From JBHJGM01 sp050331815 (GTDB taxonomy: Bacteria > Verrucomicrobiota > Verrucomicrobiia > Opitutales > JBHJGM01), in assembly GCA_050331815.1 (NCBI GenBank), contig JBHJGM010000009.1, positions 75,385 through 139,384 on the forward strand: a stretch of DNA of 64,000 bases. The letters run 5' to 3'. Numbering within the stretch: the stretch's first letter is position 1; each line of letters begins with the position of its first letter. A model generated the notes under the pieces. That model was not told the DNA's origin, did no database searches, and saw only the letters and a list, made by a program, of their open reading frames with translations. Below, piece by piece: positions 8,279 through 19,400 of the stretch. The translations under genes and the position numbers were made by a program.

Positions 8279-9059
8279 GACCGCCGAGTGTGCCGACTTG
8301 ATTTCGACGCTCAAGCCGCAAACCGCACGTTACCACCTCCGCAACTTTGCAGCACGCCAGGAACTACCGCGCGCGCTTGCCCGCAGAAAAGCTCCGGATA
8401 ACAATTTAACAGTGCAATCGGGTATTCCAGCCGACGAGCTGCGCCAAATTGAACTTGCCCTTGAACAGGGCCGGCAAGTGCCGCCTTTTCGCGGACTGGT
8501 CGCGATTTTTTGGGGCCTCATCCTCGTAAAATGCGTTCTGCTGCAGTGGCTGATTGAATTGTATGCCGTGGCGGTCAACGGCTGGCTGTATGTGTGGCTG
8601 CCCTCCTTCGTCTTCGCGGGGCTGTGCACGTTGCTGTACGGTCGTCTGGATTTGCTCGCCTTTCACCGCAGTCCATTGACGGGGCAACTCGCCCGCTGGG
8701 TCTGGCTGAGCGCCATCGGGGCCATGCTGCTGGTCTCCGCCGTGCCGCTCTACACCAACGATTACTCGCCTTTTGTCATCCCGGCGCTCGTTTCGGTTAT
8801 CACCGGTTTTGCCTTTATGCTGCACGGGGCACTGGAGCAAAGACGCTTACTCATCGGAGCCGGGCTGGGCTGGTGGGTTGGTTCGCTCTGGCTTTTTTAT
8901 CGGGCAGACCTGACCACACTTCCCATCTTCGCCGCTATGGTCCTCTTTTTCCAAGTGGCACCGACCACCCATTTGTATCTGCGCTACCGCGAGGCCGCCA
9001 AACGTCAGCGCGGACTGATGCGCCAGCGCCCCGTCCTCGACCGCGCCGCCGGAATCTAG
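8277..9059 (+). CDS. Hypothetical integral membrane protein
   Basis: A protein of 260 residues if read from the ATG at 8277. A GTG at 8412 giving MQSGIPADELRQIELALEQG is an equally plausible start, since the first hydrophobic segment begins shortly after it. Six membrane segments can be seen, for example LVAIFWGLILVKCVLLQWLI, AVNGWLYVWLPSFVFAGLC, WVWLSAIGAMLLVSAVPLY, FVIPALVSVITGFAFMLHG, LLIGAGLGWWVGSLWLFY and TLPIFAAMVLFFQVAPTTH. The ends are polar and Arg-rich. No family was recognised. The divergent partner starts on the opposite strand within 2 bp of the longer start, which argues for the later start. Confidence 0.6.
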   Translation: MTAECADLISTLKPQTARYHLRNFAARQELPRALARRKAPDNNLTVQSGIPADELRQIELALEQGRQVPPFRGLVAIFWGLILVKCVLLQWLIELYAVAVNGWLYVWLPSFVFAGLCTLLYGRLDLLAFHRSPLTGQLARWVWLSAIGAMLLVSAVPLYTNDYSPFVIPALVSVITGFAFMLHGALEQRRLLIGAGLGWWVGSLWLFYRADLTTLPIFAAMVLFFQVAPTTHLYLRYREAAKRQRGLMRQRPVLDRAAGI

Positions 9060-9076
9060 TCCTCCAGCAAAATCCC

Positions 9077-10036
9077 TCAGCCGCGGCCTTCAGCAGACGA
9101 ATCAATCCGACGTAAAACCTCTCGTCGGCTTGGCTCCAAGGCGGGTTCGGTGTCTACCGACAAAGCCAACTCACGCGCTTCTTCGGTGCGGCCCAATTCA
9201 AGCAACACACGCGCGCGCTGCAGTCGAACGACCGCACGCTCGACCGCCGATTGGCTGGTCGCCTCCAACTCGACCCACAACTTCAGCGCCTGGCTCCAGT
9301 CCGGATTGCTGGCGTCGAAGTACGCTTCGGCAAGTCGCATTTCGTATTGTCGCTCGTGGGGGGCGCGGTCGACGGCTCCGGCAAAGGCGGAAAACATCGC
9401 CCGGTCGAGCGCCTCGGCGGTGTAAACGCCGTCGGCGAGCAGTTCCGCCTTGGCCAAGGCCAGGGTTTCGCCCGCCTGGTAGTGGTAGAGCGCCACCTCT
9501 GGCTCCAACTCAAGCGCGGTTAAAAACCAGGGTAGCGCCTCAACGAAGTGCCCTTCTTCAAACAGATAATTGCCCACCTGCTGCTTCACGACTGCCAGGC
9601 GCGGATTGATCTCATCCGCCCGCAAAAACAACACCTTGGCGCCTTCGGAATCGCCAACGCGTCTTAGCAGCTTGCCGTACAAAATCAGCGCGTAGACGTT
9701 TTCTGGATTGTCCGCGATGAAGGCCTGGTAGCCATCCGCCACCGCACGCACCCGGCGTTCCTTTTCGCCGTCGCTGTAACGCTCTGGAAACCGTTCGAAC
9801 TCGGCGAAGAGACGGCGCTCGTCTTCGATCAAGCGCTGCAGGCGAAAATCGGCGAACGTGCCCACCACAAAGGCATCATTGCCGCTGGCAGGTGCGACCG
9901 CATTTGCACCGGATGTAGCAGGCGCGGGTTCGTCAGTATCCCCACCCCACCAAGGGAACCACTGGCACCCGCTTAAAAGCAAACACCCGAACAAACCAAA
10001 CGACAGTTTACCTCCGGCACTAGTTATCCACTGCAT
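9077..10036 (-). CDS. TPR-repeat lipoprotein
   Basis: A protein of 319 residues from the ATG at 10036. The N-terminus has a lipoprotein signal: a basic stretch, a hydrophobic core, and the lipobox LLSGC near residue 23. The mature protein should therefore be membrane-anchored by a lipidated cysteine. An acidic/Ala linker follows. Residues from about 100 onward form helical repeats of tetratricopeptide type, for example FIADNPENVYALILYGKLLR, FLRADEINPRLAVVKQQVGN and FLTALELEPEVALYHYQAGE. It follows the FmdB-like gene by 14 bp and is probably co-transcribed. Likely a protein-protein scaffold in the cell envelope; the partner is unknown. Confidence 0.75.
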   Translation of the reverse strand: MQWITSAGGKLSFGLFGCLLLSGCQWFPWWGGDTDEPAPATSGANAVAPASGNDAFVVGTFADFRLQRLIEDERRLFAEFERFPERYSDGEKERRVRAVADGYQAFIADNPENVYALILYGKLLRRVGDSEGAKVLFLRADEINPRLAVVKQQVGNYLFEEGHFVEALPWFLTALELEPEVALYHYQAGETLALAKAELLADGVYTAEALDRAMFSAFAGAVDRAPHERQYEMRLAEAYFDASNPDWSQALKLWVELEATSQSAVERAVVRLQRARVLLELGRTEEARELALSVDTEPALEPSRREVLRRIDSSAEGRG

Positions 10037-10050
10037 AAGCCTGCGTATGC

Positions 10051-10290
10051 TCAGTTCAGTCCGCAGCAACCGTCACCCTGGGGCAGGCAGCAGAATTCCG
10101 ATTCGCCCGCGACGCACCAGCCCTGCGCGGCAGGCACCGATCCAAGCGCCGTCAGGGAGGCAAACGTCGAAAACAATTGCTGCGTGCGCGCCTCCCCGCA
10201 TTCCGGGCAATCCGGAGCACGTGCCGAGGGTGTCTGGAGCACTTCAAACCTCGTCACACAGGACGCGCATCGATATTCGTACAGTGGCAT
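10051..10290 (-). CDS. FmdB-family zinc-ribbon protein
   Basis: A 79-residue protein with the classic start MPLYEYRCASCVTRFEVLQ and a second pair of cysteines in APDCPECGEAR. The four cysteines would bind one zinc ion. The first 45 residues match the FmdB putative regulatory domain. The C-terminal tail has four further cysteines (WCVAG, FCCLPQGDGCCGLN), which is unusual. The family's biological role is unclear. Upstream partner of the TPR lipoprotein gene. Confidence 0.85.
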   Translation of the reverse strand: MPLYEYRCASCVTRFEVLQTPSARAPDCPECGEARTQQLFSTFASLTALGSVPAAQGWCVAGESEFCCLPQGDGCCGLN

Positions 10291-10401
10291 AAAGGCCTTA
10301 GACTGCCGAAACCCGCTTCGGGTTTCAAGCCGCCGCTTGTTTGCGCCTAAACCTCAAGGGCGAGCGGGCTCGGACGCCAACGTCCGGGGCGGTGGGCATA
10401 C

Positions 10402-13400
10402 TCAGAGACCTTGCGGGAGACGAATCACCAGGCGGAAGGCACCCTGCGGCGCATCGTCCATAGCCACGGTCGCCTCAACACGCATTTGCGGCGGATACGT
10501 GTCTTCGAGGTGGTGCTCGGCGATTGCCTCCGCGGGCAAAGTCTGCCACGGCTCAAGCAGCGAGTGCGTGAACTCGACCGAGTACTGCACGTCCTCCATG
10601 CCCGCGAGCGCAACAAAGGAGAAGGTCATTTCGCTGCCCGTCGATTCCAGTTGGAAGGCACCGCGGGTATTGTGTTGCGTTGGGTCGGTACCCAAGAAGT
10701 ACTCGAGCAGGTTGACGTAACCGTCCTGGTCGTAGTCCAGATTCGGACCCCAAAAATGATGTCTTCCGGTGGCGTCCAGGGTGCTGGCGGTCCCGGCGAA
10801 ACTTTCCGCGGCAAAGCCCAGATAAGCCTCGGAGAAACTGGACACTCCCGCGCCCGCGGCCGTCACCGTGCCGTACACCTCGATTACCGGATTGGCCGGA
10901 TCGTTTGAGGTAAAGGCGATAACCACGCTACGAACTTCACCCGGGGTGAAATTCGCCGTATCCAACTGCACGGAGACGTCGGTCGACTGACCTGGAGCCA
11001 CGGCGCCCCCAACCGGATTCAGCGCAATCCAGGCCGGACCGCTTAACTGCAAAGCGGCGTAAAGATTCAGCCGACCTCTGGAAAGCACCCGATCCTGCAG
11101 CGAGCTGATCGGATCGGCGGACTCCATCAGCACTGTCTTGATCTCTGCCGCGGTTAGATTCGGATTGTAGGCCTTGAGCAGGGCCACCGCTCCACTCACA
11201 TGCGGCGATGCCATAGAAGTACCGCTTTTGAAGCCGTAGCGATTATTGGGCTCGGTGCTCAAAATCGAGCTGCCCGGCGCGCCGATGTCCACGGTGGTGC
11301 TTCCGTAGGAGGAGAAGCTCGACAGGCGATCCGAGGCGTCCGTGGAAGCCACCGCGATGATGTTCGGCACATCGTAGGAAGAGGGATAGTGCGGGCTGGA
11401 ATCGTTGTTGGTCGAGGTGTTTCCGGCGGCGGCGACAAAGAGCTGCCCGGCCTCGTTTGCGCGAGAGATCGCCTCCAGCATGGCGTTGCTAAAACTGCCG
11501 CCGCCCCAGCTGTTATTGGTTGCAAAGCAGTTCATCTCGGTGGCGTATTCGATAGCGGCGATCAGGTTGGAAGTGCTGCCCGAACCCAGATCGCTCAGGG
11601 CCTTGAGCGTCATGATCGAGGCGCGCCAGCTGACCCCGGTCACCCCGACCCCGTTGTTGCCCTCGGCCGCGATGGTCCCGGCCACGTGCGTGCCGTGCGA
11701 ATGTCCGTCAAACGGGTTGTTGTCGTTGTTGACAAAGTCCCACCCGTAGACGTCGTCAACGTAGCCGTTGTCGTCGTCATCGATATTGTTGCCGGGAATT
11801 TCCAGCGGGTTGCGCCAAATGTTGTTCGCGAGATCGGGATGGTTGATATCCACACCCGAATCGATCACGCCGATCACCACCGACGGGTCACCCGTGTACA
11901 GACTCCAGGCTTCGGGAGCATCAATATCGGCGTCCACCACCCCGTTTTGCTGGCCGGTATTGTGCAGCCCCCATAGGTCATCAAAGGACGGATCGTTCGG
12001 GAAGGCGCTCGCGGCGTTGAACGTCGAGGCCGGGGTTTGCACCGCCTCGGGTAGCGAAACGATGTAATCGGGCTCGGCGTACAGCACACGCGGATCGTTG
12101 CCGAGCGCCTGAATTGCGTCGGCGATCTGCAGCGACGGAGGAATCCGCACCAATTGCAGTCCGGGCACCAGGCGGTACTCGCGCACCACACTTGCGCCCA
12201 CGGCGGAGAGCGCGGCCACTGTGTCCGCCTTCAACGCGTCGGCCCGGAAGCGCACCAGCAGTTGGGCTGGTTCGGACAAGGCCGTGAGATCTGGCGAGCG
12301 TAGCGGATGTTGCGGCACGTGAGCCGAAGCACCCACCGAAGTGTCTGTCGTCACGTTGACGGTCTGACGTGAGGCCGCCCAGTTCAGCGGGCTACCGCCC
12401 TGGTTGGCAACGGTCAGCGTGACGTCGTGCGACACGCCCACCGGCCCGAGGAGGTTAAATGTGGTGGGCGAGATGACCGCTACCGGTGGCGACAATCCCT
12501 CGCCAGAGAGCGGCACGCTGACCATTGGTTGCAAAGCACTGTTCGAGCTGAAGGTAAGCGTACCCTCGACGGCACCGACGTTCCCAGGGGCAAAATGGAC
12601 ATTCAGCGAGGCAGTCCGCCGTGGAGCCACTTCGATACGCGCGTCGCTGCTGAGATCCATCGAGAATCCGGCACCCTGAACCGAGAAATCCGAAAGCAGC
12701 AGGGTGTCGTTGCCGGTGTTACGCACTTCCAACTGCGCCTCTGCAGTGAGACCGACAAAAAGCGGCTCGAAGTCGATTTGCACGGGGTCGAGGCTCAGGG
12801 CGGGCGCGCCGGTGATCTCGACTGTAACAGGTACCACAATTTCCGGGCGCAGCGGATCGTTTGTCGCCACGGTCAAATTGAGCTGGTACTCGCCGCCGTC
12901 CGCATTCTCGGCGTTGAAGGTGACGTCGACGCTTTGTTGCGCGCCTCCGGAGAGCGTGCCAGTCCCTTCGTCAAAGGAAACACCGATTTGGCGGGAGCCG
13001 CCGGCTTCGTCCGATGCCAGGCAACTGCCGTTGCCGCCGCTGAACTGGTGCAGAATCTCGCCAGTCTCCGGATTCAAGGCGTAGTTGGTGCCACCGGGCG
13101 CGCTCGAAAAGAGCACCCCCGCTCCAACCGAATAGCCCAGGCCGTAAATAGTCGTGGGCGGCGAAAATTCATTGAGAACAGTTCCGTCCAACGGGTCGAT
13201 CTCATAGATGCGCGAGCTGAAGTTACTCACGAAAAGCGTGCCGCGGTCTCCCGCGTAGCTAATGCCGCCACCCAGGCCTACGGACGGCGTCAGCCTGCGA
13301 AGGACGGACCCCGATTCGATATCTATAACCTGAATCTGGTCCGAGGAGTACGCCAATGCGTAAAGCACATCGCCATCGGTGGCCAGAGCGTCGAGCCCCG

Positions 13401-16400
13401 GCGCGGAAAACTGCCGTTGTATTTCGCCGGTGACGGCGTCGAACTGGTACACCCGCGAACTGCCAAAATTATTGACATAATAGAACGAGTCGCCGTCGAA
13501 GGCCAAGCCATCCGGTCCGCCCGAGATCGAATCCGGCAAGGCAACCGTATTAATAATGCTTCCAGTCACCGGATCGCGTTCCTGCACCTGGTTCACAAGG
13601 CCTGCGCGTTCCACCGTGAAGATGCGCGCCCCGATGACATCGCCAGGCGATAGCGGCCGCTCAACCCCGGGGGCGGGCTGGAAGGGTCCCACGGGGCTCA
13701 CGTCGGTGGACGCATCGTAGACATCCACCGGCGGAGGAATCGTCGCAAACAGCGAGCCTCCGCCCAAAGTTGCGTCGTCGCTGATTCCAGGCGTCGGCGT
13801 ATCCTGGCTCGAAGCCAAGAACGCAAAGGCCAGCCGGGAGTCCGGAGTGCCGAGGTTGGACACCGTCAGGGTGCGCGTGGCAACTTCACCAGAGAGCATT
13901 TCGAGGGAAAGACTCGGCGGCGTAACCGCCGCTACCGGGGCGCTCACACCGATGCCTTCCAGGCGGACCAGCAGCGGCGAGTTGTCATCGTCGTTGGAGA
14001 GGATTCGCAGCGTGGCGCTGTACTCGCCGGGCTCGCTGGGCTGAAAGCGCACCGACACCTCCCGCGAATTGCCCGGAGCGATGTTGAACGGCGCATTCGT
14101 GCGGAGGGAAAATCCTGGCGAGTCCACCGGCAGCGCGGTCACCCACAAGGTGTCGTTGCCGACATTTGTGAGCGTCAGAATCTCGGCGGCCTGATCGTTT
14201 TCAAAGAGGGTGCCGAAATCGATCGATTCGCGATCCACCTGTATCCAGGGCTGGCTCGGTACTTCGATAGTTAACGGGTAGCTGACTTCGCGATGCTGCG
14301 GATCGTTGGTCAAAAAGCGCAACAACGCCTCAAAGCTGCCAGCCTGCCCGGGCGGCGGACTCAGCGTTAGCGTGACATCCATCGAGGCACCGGGAGCCAC
14401 AGTGCCAGCGCTCAGCGACGGGTCAATCCACGCAGGCACCTGCGACGCATCCAGGAACGCCTGCATGATTTGCAGCGCTTGCGCGTCACTGACACGTCCG
14501 CCGTTACTGGAGGCGAACAAAAGGTAATACAGTTCGATGGTGTTTTGCAGGTTGTCGACCTGTTGAAGTCCATCGTTGGTATTAAAGTTGACCGTCTGCG
14601 TCGCTTCGGGGTTGTGAGGAATGATCACCAGCTGGTTGACCGAAGGATCCCCGGCATTGAAGACACGCTTGAAAAAGCCCTGATAGAGCCGCCCCCGGCT
14701 GGTAACCTCAAGGACCGAGGCTTCCGCCTGGCCGCCGCCGTCGGCACCCAGATTTCCGGTGATCCTAAAATAATCGATGTTGTCCAACTGCGCGCCCAGC
14801 ACGAATAGCCCTGGCACCTTGCGCGTAAAGTAGGCCCCAGCCGGACCGAAGGCCGTGCTGTCGGTCACTTGGTTGTCACGGTAAGCTAAATTATTGAACA
14901 GCGGCGTGTTGAGAATGTTACCGCCGTCAAACATATCGCCGCCGCCGTCGATGATGCTGGTGCCGAACACGCCGTCGCGGAAGTTGAAGCGATTGGGGAT
15001 GAGCGCTGTGATTGCGATGTGATTCGCATTTAGATTATCCAGGACCGTTTGTAGGCGCTCAGCGCTTTGAATGGTGGGTTCAGAGGACACCGTTGTATTT
15101 TCTTCGATGGCGAGCGACCACTCAAGCGGGCTGCCCCCCGTGTTAGAAACGGTAACCACGTGCTCGGCCATTCCGAAGGGAGGCACCTCGACAGTCACAG
15201 GCAGCCCAGCAAGTTCGAACGCGGGCGGGACCAGCCCTTCACCGGACAGGTTCAAAAACACGGAGCCCTGGGCCATGGCATTACTGACCAGCTCAAGCGT
15301 GCCTGCAATCGGCCCGACCCGGTTGGGCGTGAAGGCAACTTCCATTGTCACGGTCTGCGCGGGCTCCACGACGAGGCCGTTGATCCCAAGAGAACCAAAG
15401 GACGGGTCGCTGCCGGCCTGAGGCATGACACCCAGCAGGGCGTTGCCAAGGTTGGTGATCTCGACCGTCTGGACCGATGTATCACCGACGAAAATGGGAT
15501 CGAAGTTCAACTCTGTTGGCGCCACCGAAAGGTAAGGTGCTGAGGGTACGGTGGCTGTGATCGAAACCGTACGCTCGGGCGTCTCCGGGTCATTGGAAAG
15601 CACCAACAGGTCGCCCGTGTAAACGCCGGCCTCAGGATCGGGGGAGGTGATCGTGACGGTAACTTCAATAAGCTCGCCAGGTGCCAGCGAGCCGAACGGC
15701 GGTTCCACCACCGCGAGGTTGCTCGAGCCAGCCTCGTTGACGTAAGCCTCCATGATGGCCAGGGCCTGCGCATCGCTGACACGGCCTCCGCTGCCCGAGG
15801 CAAACAGCAGGTAATGAATCTGCTCGGTTTCCTGGAGATTGAAAACCTCTTGATAGCCGTTGTTGGTGTGTGTGGAAAATTGCTGGTAGGCTGCGGAATT
15901 ATCAGACACTATAATTAACTGGTTAACTGACGGGTCCCCAGCGTTGAAGACCCGCTTGAAGAAGCCGCGGTAATGAATTCCGCCGATGTGGGCCTCCAGC
16001 ACCGAACCTTCCGCGTTGCCTCTGCCGTCTGCACCTAAATTGCCTAGAATGCGGAAACTGGAGACGCCCTGCATCTGCGCCGAAAGCACAAACAGGCCCG
16101 GATACTTCCGCGTGAAGTAGCGGCCGCCTTCTCCAAAGTACTCCGGCGCTTCGACGATGGCATTGTTGCTATAGTTAAGGTCCGACGGCCTGAGGTTGGT
16201 GCTGATGCGATTGCCGCCATCGAACATGTCGTTGCCGCCGTCACTAATCTGCGAACCGGTGACCCCATCGCGAAAGTCGTATCGGTTTGGAATCAGGTTG
16301 GTGATGTTCTCAAAGTTTTCGTTCAGATTCTCGAGGGTCCGCTCCAGAGGACCCTCCTCTGTTAGCAGGCTGACAGCTTCAATCGAAGCTCCGGCGGAGT

Positions 16401-19400
16401 CCCCGTTGCGCACCGCGATGGCCCAGTCCAGGGTACTGCCGCCGTCGTTGCGCAGGGTCAGGGTACGCGTCACCGAACCATAGGCCGGCACTTCGACGGC
16501 GAGGGCATCGTCCGAGACCGACAGAACTGGCGGCGGGATGACTTCTGCGCGCAGTTCGAGGACCACCTCGGGCTGTTCCGGATCATTGCTCACAATCCGT
16601 AATTGTCCTTCGAAAATGCCAAGCGTATCCGTCGAAAACGCTATTGGCAGCGGCATCTCACGTATGCCCACAACCACATCCGTCGTCACCTCGCCCAGGG
16701 CAAAGCCGCCACCGATGACCTCGATCTCCGACAGTTCCAGGGCGTAGTGACCCAGATTCTGAATCAGCAACGAATAATCAGGCGTCGCTCCCTGGATAAC
16801 CGGCCCGAAATCAACCGGCGACTCCGGCAACACGATTTGCGGCGGCAGGATCTCGATACGTTCGGGCAACTGCGGTACTCCACGCTCACTCCAAGCATAA
16901 GCCGTATTTCCATCGCTGGAAAACAACGAAAGCGGGTCCCGAACTGTGCTAATTCGCGTTATCAGCACTTCGTTCAGCAGATCGTAAAGCTCCAGCCCGT
17001 CATAGTGCGTGAGCAGGGCCAGTGAACCCTCAGGCGAAAGCGAAGACACTTCGTAAGGTACGCTTTGAGTTTGTGTCAGCGCGGCATCCACGACGACGCT
17101 TCCACACCCAAACCATTCGCCATTGGAACTTTCCACCCACGGAAGGGAATGCCTCTGATCAGCTTCCAAAACAGCTGTAATCTCGAGAGCATCATCAACT
17201 AATTCATAGCGATAGAACGACCCGAAATAGCCCGTAACATATAAAGCCTGGTTCAATTCGCTAAAATACCCTCGGCGTATGCCTGTAAACGGGCTTTCGA
17301 TCGATTGCTCCAGGGATAAATCCTCACGATCGAGTATGGTGATTGCGCTCAGTGGAAAGGTATCATTGAAGCCGTATAGACGGCTTGAAGACCCGCCAAA
17401 AATGTCGCGGATAGTCAGCGGAGGGATGCGGGGAGGCTGAAGGCTTTGGGAGGCTAGATCGTATGTATTTAGCTGAAAAACTCCTGAGCCATTCAATATG
17501 AGCAATTGAGCCGGGTCAGCGGCCATGTAGGCGAGACGCCCGTGGTCGCTGATACGACTAGCGCGCGTGACAACCTCTGAAGAGACATCGTAGTGAACGA
17601 CTATGGCGTCATAGAAATCTCTGTTCTGCGATCCCCAATGATATGCCAGGATTTCCTGTTCTCCGGGCCCCCAAAAAAGCTGGTCGGCTTCAAAATTATA
17701 CACTTCCAACTTCACCGGAACCCGCACTGTCTCCCCTGACAGGGTTAAATCCACGTAAGATGCATGCCGCCCGATCAGGTGATTTTGAGGCGAAACATGA
17801 AAGATCGGAGAAGCCAGCGGATCTGACGGATCGCGAGAGACTCGCAACCATTCAAAATCCGGCTGAGCGAAGCTCCAGTCACCGGTTAACTCACCGCCAA
17901 AGCGGATCGTATCTTCGAATGTCATGTCGAAGCCAAGCGCTACCTGTAAGACGACTTCCGGCGTCTCCACAAACATCGCAGGTGGGCGATATTCCCAGAC
18001 CTCACCCGGCAGGATGGAGCCGTCGGGTAGGTAGGCATCCACCCGCCAGAAGTACTGCTGTCCGCGCGTGAGTTCAATTGGTAGCTGCAGCCTGCCGCCT
18101 GCGGTCATGCCCATGAAAGCGGGGCCATGCATGCTGCCATGCAGCACCTCTCCGTGCTGCGTGCTCAGGTAGACGCCATAGCGCTCAACCATCGGATGCG
18201 TGGTCCAAACCAATTCGTCCAGGGGGGCACCCGGCGCAATCGGGTTCCCGCCGCCGGTCTGCGGCTGCGGCAGAAGACCCGGCAGGTTGAATTCGGTCAG
18301 GTCCGTGTAGAGCAAGGCCTGCTGACCAGGATCGAACTGAACCACCTTTGTCTGAAAGGTGTCCAGGGCCATAGCCCGCGAGCTTCGAACGGGTAGCGAG
18401 CCAACAATTGCGCCCGTATATCCATCGCGAATGTTCGAATTCGAAAAGACGAGGTCGCCGTACAGGCTGATGGCGTAGATCGCATGGCCCGAAAAAAGGG
18501 AGTCGGACTCAGGCACAAGATCCTTGTGAATAGACAGGTTGTTTGCGTCGTAGCGAAACTCCTTAACGAACAACGTCTGGCCATCCAAAGTCAGCAGCAA
18601 TGGCGCATCTTCAGGCTCGCGAGAATCTCTGGCTGTGCTCCGGTCCATTTCTCGAAGCTGCCCATCCGGATCGGACTCGATGCGTGTCACCCATGAACCC
18701 GCGTTCCCGCGGTAATCTTTCCACGTAAAGAGGGACTCACCATCGGCAGCGCGCAGCACATCGCCCGTGCCATTGAAGGAATAATCCTCCAGTACTTCCC
18801 CGCTTTCGTAGTCGAAAGCGTACAACTTTGGCCCCCAAACGTTGTCGGTGTAATAGAGGATGCCATCCGGACCCACCTCCACATCGTAGCGACGGAGGCG
18901 CAAGACATGATCCCCCAGCGTTTCAATCTGTCTAGAACTGACCACCCTGAAGGCATCCAAGTCGATTTTGTAGATGCGTTTCTGCGCATAGCTGATCGCG
19001 AAGGCGTAGGCCCACTCGGGGTCGAAAGCGATGTCGGTCATCTCTTCACCAAGGGCCAGCGAATCGATCACGGCCTCTGCTTCAGCATCAATGCGCACAA
19101 GCAGATCCGTGCCATCATCGACAGTCGAGCGGTTGATCCCATAGATCCACCCTCGCTTCAGGTCGGCATCCAGTTGGACCAGATTGAGCGAGTCGACCTG
19201 TAACGAAACTGGAATGAGCACCGTCGTACCCTGCGTCTCAAGGCGCACCTCGCCACGTAGAAACACCGGCTGGGTGAAGACCTGCGACACGCTGAGTTCG
19301 ATCGTCTGCGCCGCGGTGCCGGAAAGTGCCGAAACTTCCAGCCATTCGGGCGACTCCGTAATCGCCCAGTCAACCGTCGCGCCCAGTTGGGTCGGTTCAA